Source: Micropterix aruncella (lineage: Eukaryota > Arthropoda > Insecta > Lepidoptera > Micropterigidae). Taken from it: a DNA stretch of 64,000 bases. A program made the position numbers and the translations under genes. The stretch is from contig OX155955.1 in the NCBI GenBank assembly GCA_944548615.1, forward strand, positions 6,140,062 through 6,204,061, in the 5' to 3' direction. Position 1 is the stretch's first letter. Every line of letters begins with the position of its first letter. The notes beneath the pieces are model-generated. The model made no database searches. It was given only the letters and a program-made list of their open reading frames with translations, and was not told the origin of the DNA. Below, piece by piece: positions 63,079 to 64,000 of the stretch.

Positions 63079-63996
63079 ATGCCTATCTGCAACAACTATT
63101 TAAGGTAAATATACATCTTTTTATCAACAAATTTGCGTTAATATGTTGTTTTACATAGAAACATAACCTAAAATTGTCGTGTTTCTCTGATCTCCAACAC
63201 ATTCGTTATTATCGCTAATTTTACAGATTTCATTAACAGTTTTAGTTCATATCTATTAAATATTAATGGCATAATCATTTTTTAAAAGTATCCTTTACCT
63301 AATTAGCTCTATCATTAGCACAATCATATATCTATGTCGACATCATGTTATATTTTAGAGTGTTGTTTATTTTGAATGCAAATAAATTACAGATTCACAG
63401 ATGCGTTTGTGCAGTCAGCGGACTGAGTGAAATTGAGAGCAGTTTTTGAGCACTCTTAACACACCTATTGCCTTGTTTTGCATACCTCTTATGTACCTCA
63501 TCATTAATTTTAACTTCAAATATATTACAGATTCCAGGGGGAGTTGTCAGTGCAATCTAGAGACAGAGCGCCGTTGGATCTGGATAAAATATAATCAACC
63601 GATCGGTTTGCCTCGTATACTTCATTATATATTTGCTTTCATTAATTTTGACTAAAATTTCAGATTACGAGAGTCATTGGTGCATTCCAGGGACAGTGTA
63701 CCGTTGGATCTGGATAAAATACGATTTACAATAACCCCTCAAGGTAATTATTTGGTTATTCCTTTTTTATCTCTTATAACATTAGAGCCCCACCGACATT
63801 GTTTTACGTTTATTTTGTTATCGTCGATGTGTGCCAATTGATAACCACACTACAAACTTGCTTGAGCATGCTTGCACTGATTTGCACCGTTGAGTCTGCA
63901 CGTGTATACCTTGCTAAAGCGTTGAGTCTGTGTCTGTATGCAGCTTTTCCCGAGACGATAGGCAACGATGATGATCAAGCGAGCGATACTCAATGA
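63079..63996 (+). CDS. 5' exons of a plus-strand gene of unknown product
   Basis: Exon 1: ATG at 63079, eight codons plus AG, then GTAAAT donor (exon end 63104). Exon 2: after TTTCAG, 63664-63743, ending CAAG|GTAATT. The phases match (AG|A then open), giving 'MPICNNYLRLRESLV' continuing 'HSRDSVPLDLDKIRF' and 'TITPQ'. A possible third exon starts at 63944 after TGTATGCAG, in phase, reading 'AFPETIGNDDDQASDTQ' to a TGA at 63994. That would make a peptide of only about 52 residues, so an alternative exon 3 beyond the window is equally likely. An ATGTAA start-stop lies 15 bp upstream of the ATG. No domain is recognised. Confidence 0.5.
63531..63594 (+). pseudogene. Decayed duplicate of exon 2
   Basis: After TATTACAG the sequence ATTCCAGGGGGAGTTGTCAG...AGAGACAGAGCGCCGTTGGATCTGGATAAAATATAA parallels exon 2 (63664). 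Both start in the same phase, both read 'SRD..PLDLDKI', and the copies share 'CCGTTGGATCTGGATAAAATA'. This copy then hits TAA and has no donor. It appears to be a tandem exon duplication, about 133 bp upstream, that has been lost. Confidence 0.65.
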
Positions 63997-64000
63997 CGAT

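Noticed and set aside
63799..63996. Single-exon 65-codon ORF at the window end
   Set aside because: The part after 63944 fits better as a spliced exon in phase with exon 2; the upstream part looks intronic.

Overview
The window looks like a transposon-dense, gene-poor stretch of an insect nuclear genome, most likely a moth or butterfly. The evidence is its AT-rich sequence, typical lepidopteran Helitrons (5' end starting TCCTACTAATATTATAAACG, 3' end GGGCGCAGCTAGT), CR1-, Rex1- and RTE-like LINEs with short 3' microsatellite tails, mariner/Tc1, hAT and PIF/Harbinger elements, tRNA-headed SINEs, a 5S-rRNA-derived SINE, and spliced eukaryotic genes. Nothing is organised like bacterial operons.

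Layout. 1-3 kb: a Helitron fragment and an inverted-repeat element with GCGTTT hexamers. 3.0-6.7 kb: a CR1-like LINE, in minus orientation, interrupted by a 2,686-bp PIF/Harbinger transposon with TTA target duplications and two open genes (HARBI1-type transposase and MADF/BESS protein) whose exons interlock on opposite strands. 7-9 kb: a MITE and a large hairpin. 10-15 kb: gene debris, including a YqaJ-exonuclease-like remnant in two pieces and, between them, a clip-domain serine-protease pseudogene with its domains in the wrong order. 16-25 kb: broken LINEs, a tRNA SINE, and a mariner remnant whose 3' end has grown into nine 92-bp repeats. 25-31 kb: copies of an unnamed non-coding retroposon (called the hairpin-tail retroposon here), beside five 181-bp 5S-rRNA-like repeats. 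31-40 kb: SINEs, hAT elements with 8-bp target duplications, mariner and LINE remnants, and a Helitron with its left part in tandem. 40-51 kb: tandem duplications, Tc1/mariner remnants, two 5S-derived SINEs, nested foldback elements and a Helitron carrying a 9-bp minisatellite. 51-54.5 kb: a LINE with one intact 972-codon endonuclease/reverse transcriptase. 55-62 kb: two more hairpin-tail retroposons (one inside an RTE LINE) and a hAT element inside a Tc1 remnant.

The only candidate host gene is at the right edge (63.08-64.0 kb, plus strand). It is a short ATG exon with donor, then an 80-bp exon in matching phase, and a decayed duplicate of that exon lies in the intron between them. A possible opposite-strand coding exon lies just upstream. 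I could not name either gene.

The strongest candidates for something new are the hairpin-tail retroposon family (four copies with 9-14-bp target duplications), the interlocked Harbinger gene pair, the 5S-like array, the mariner-derived minisatellite and the right-edge gene with its decayed exon copy. All recognitions are from reading the sequence; no database search was run.
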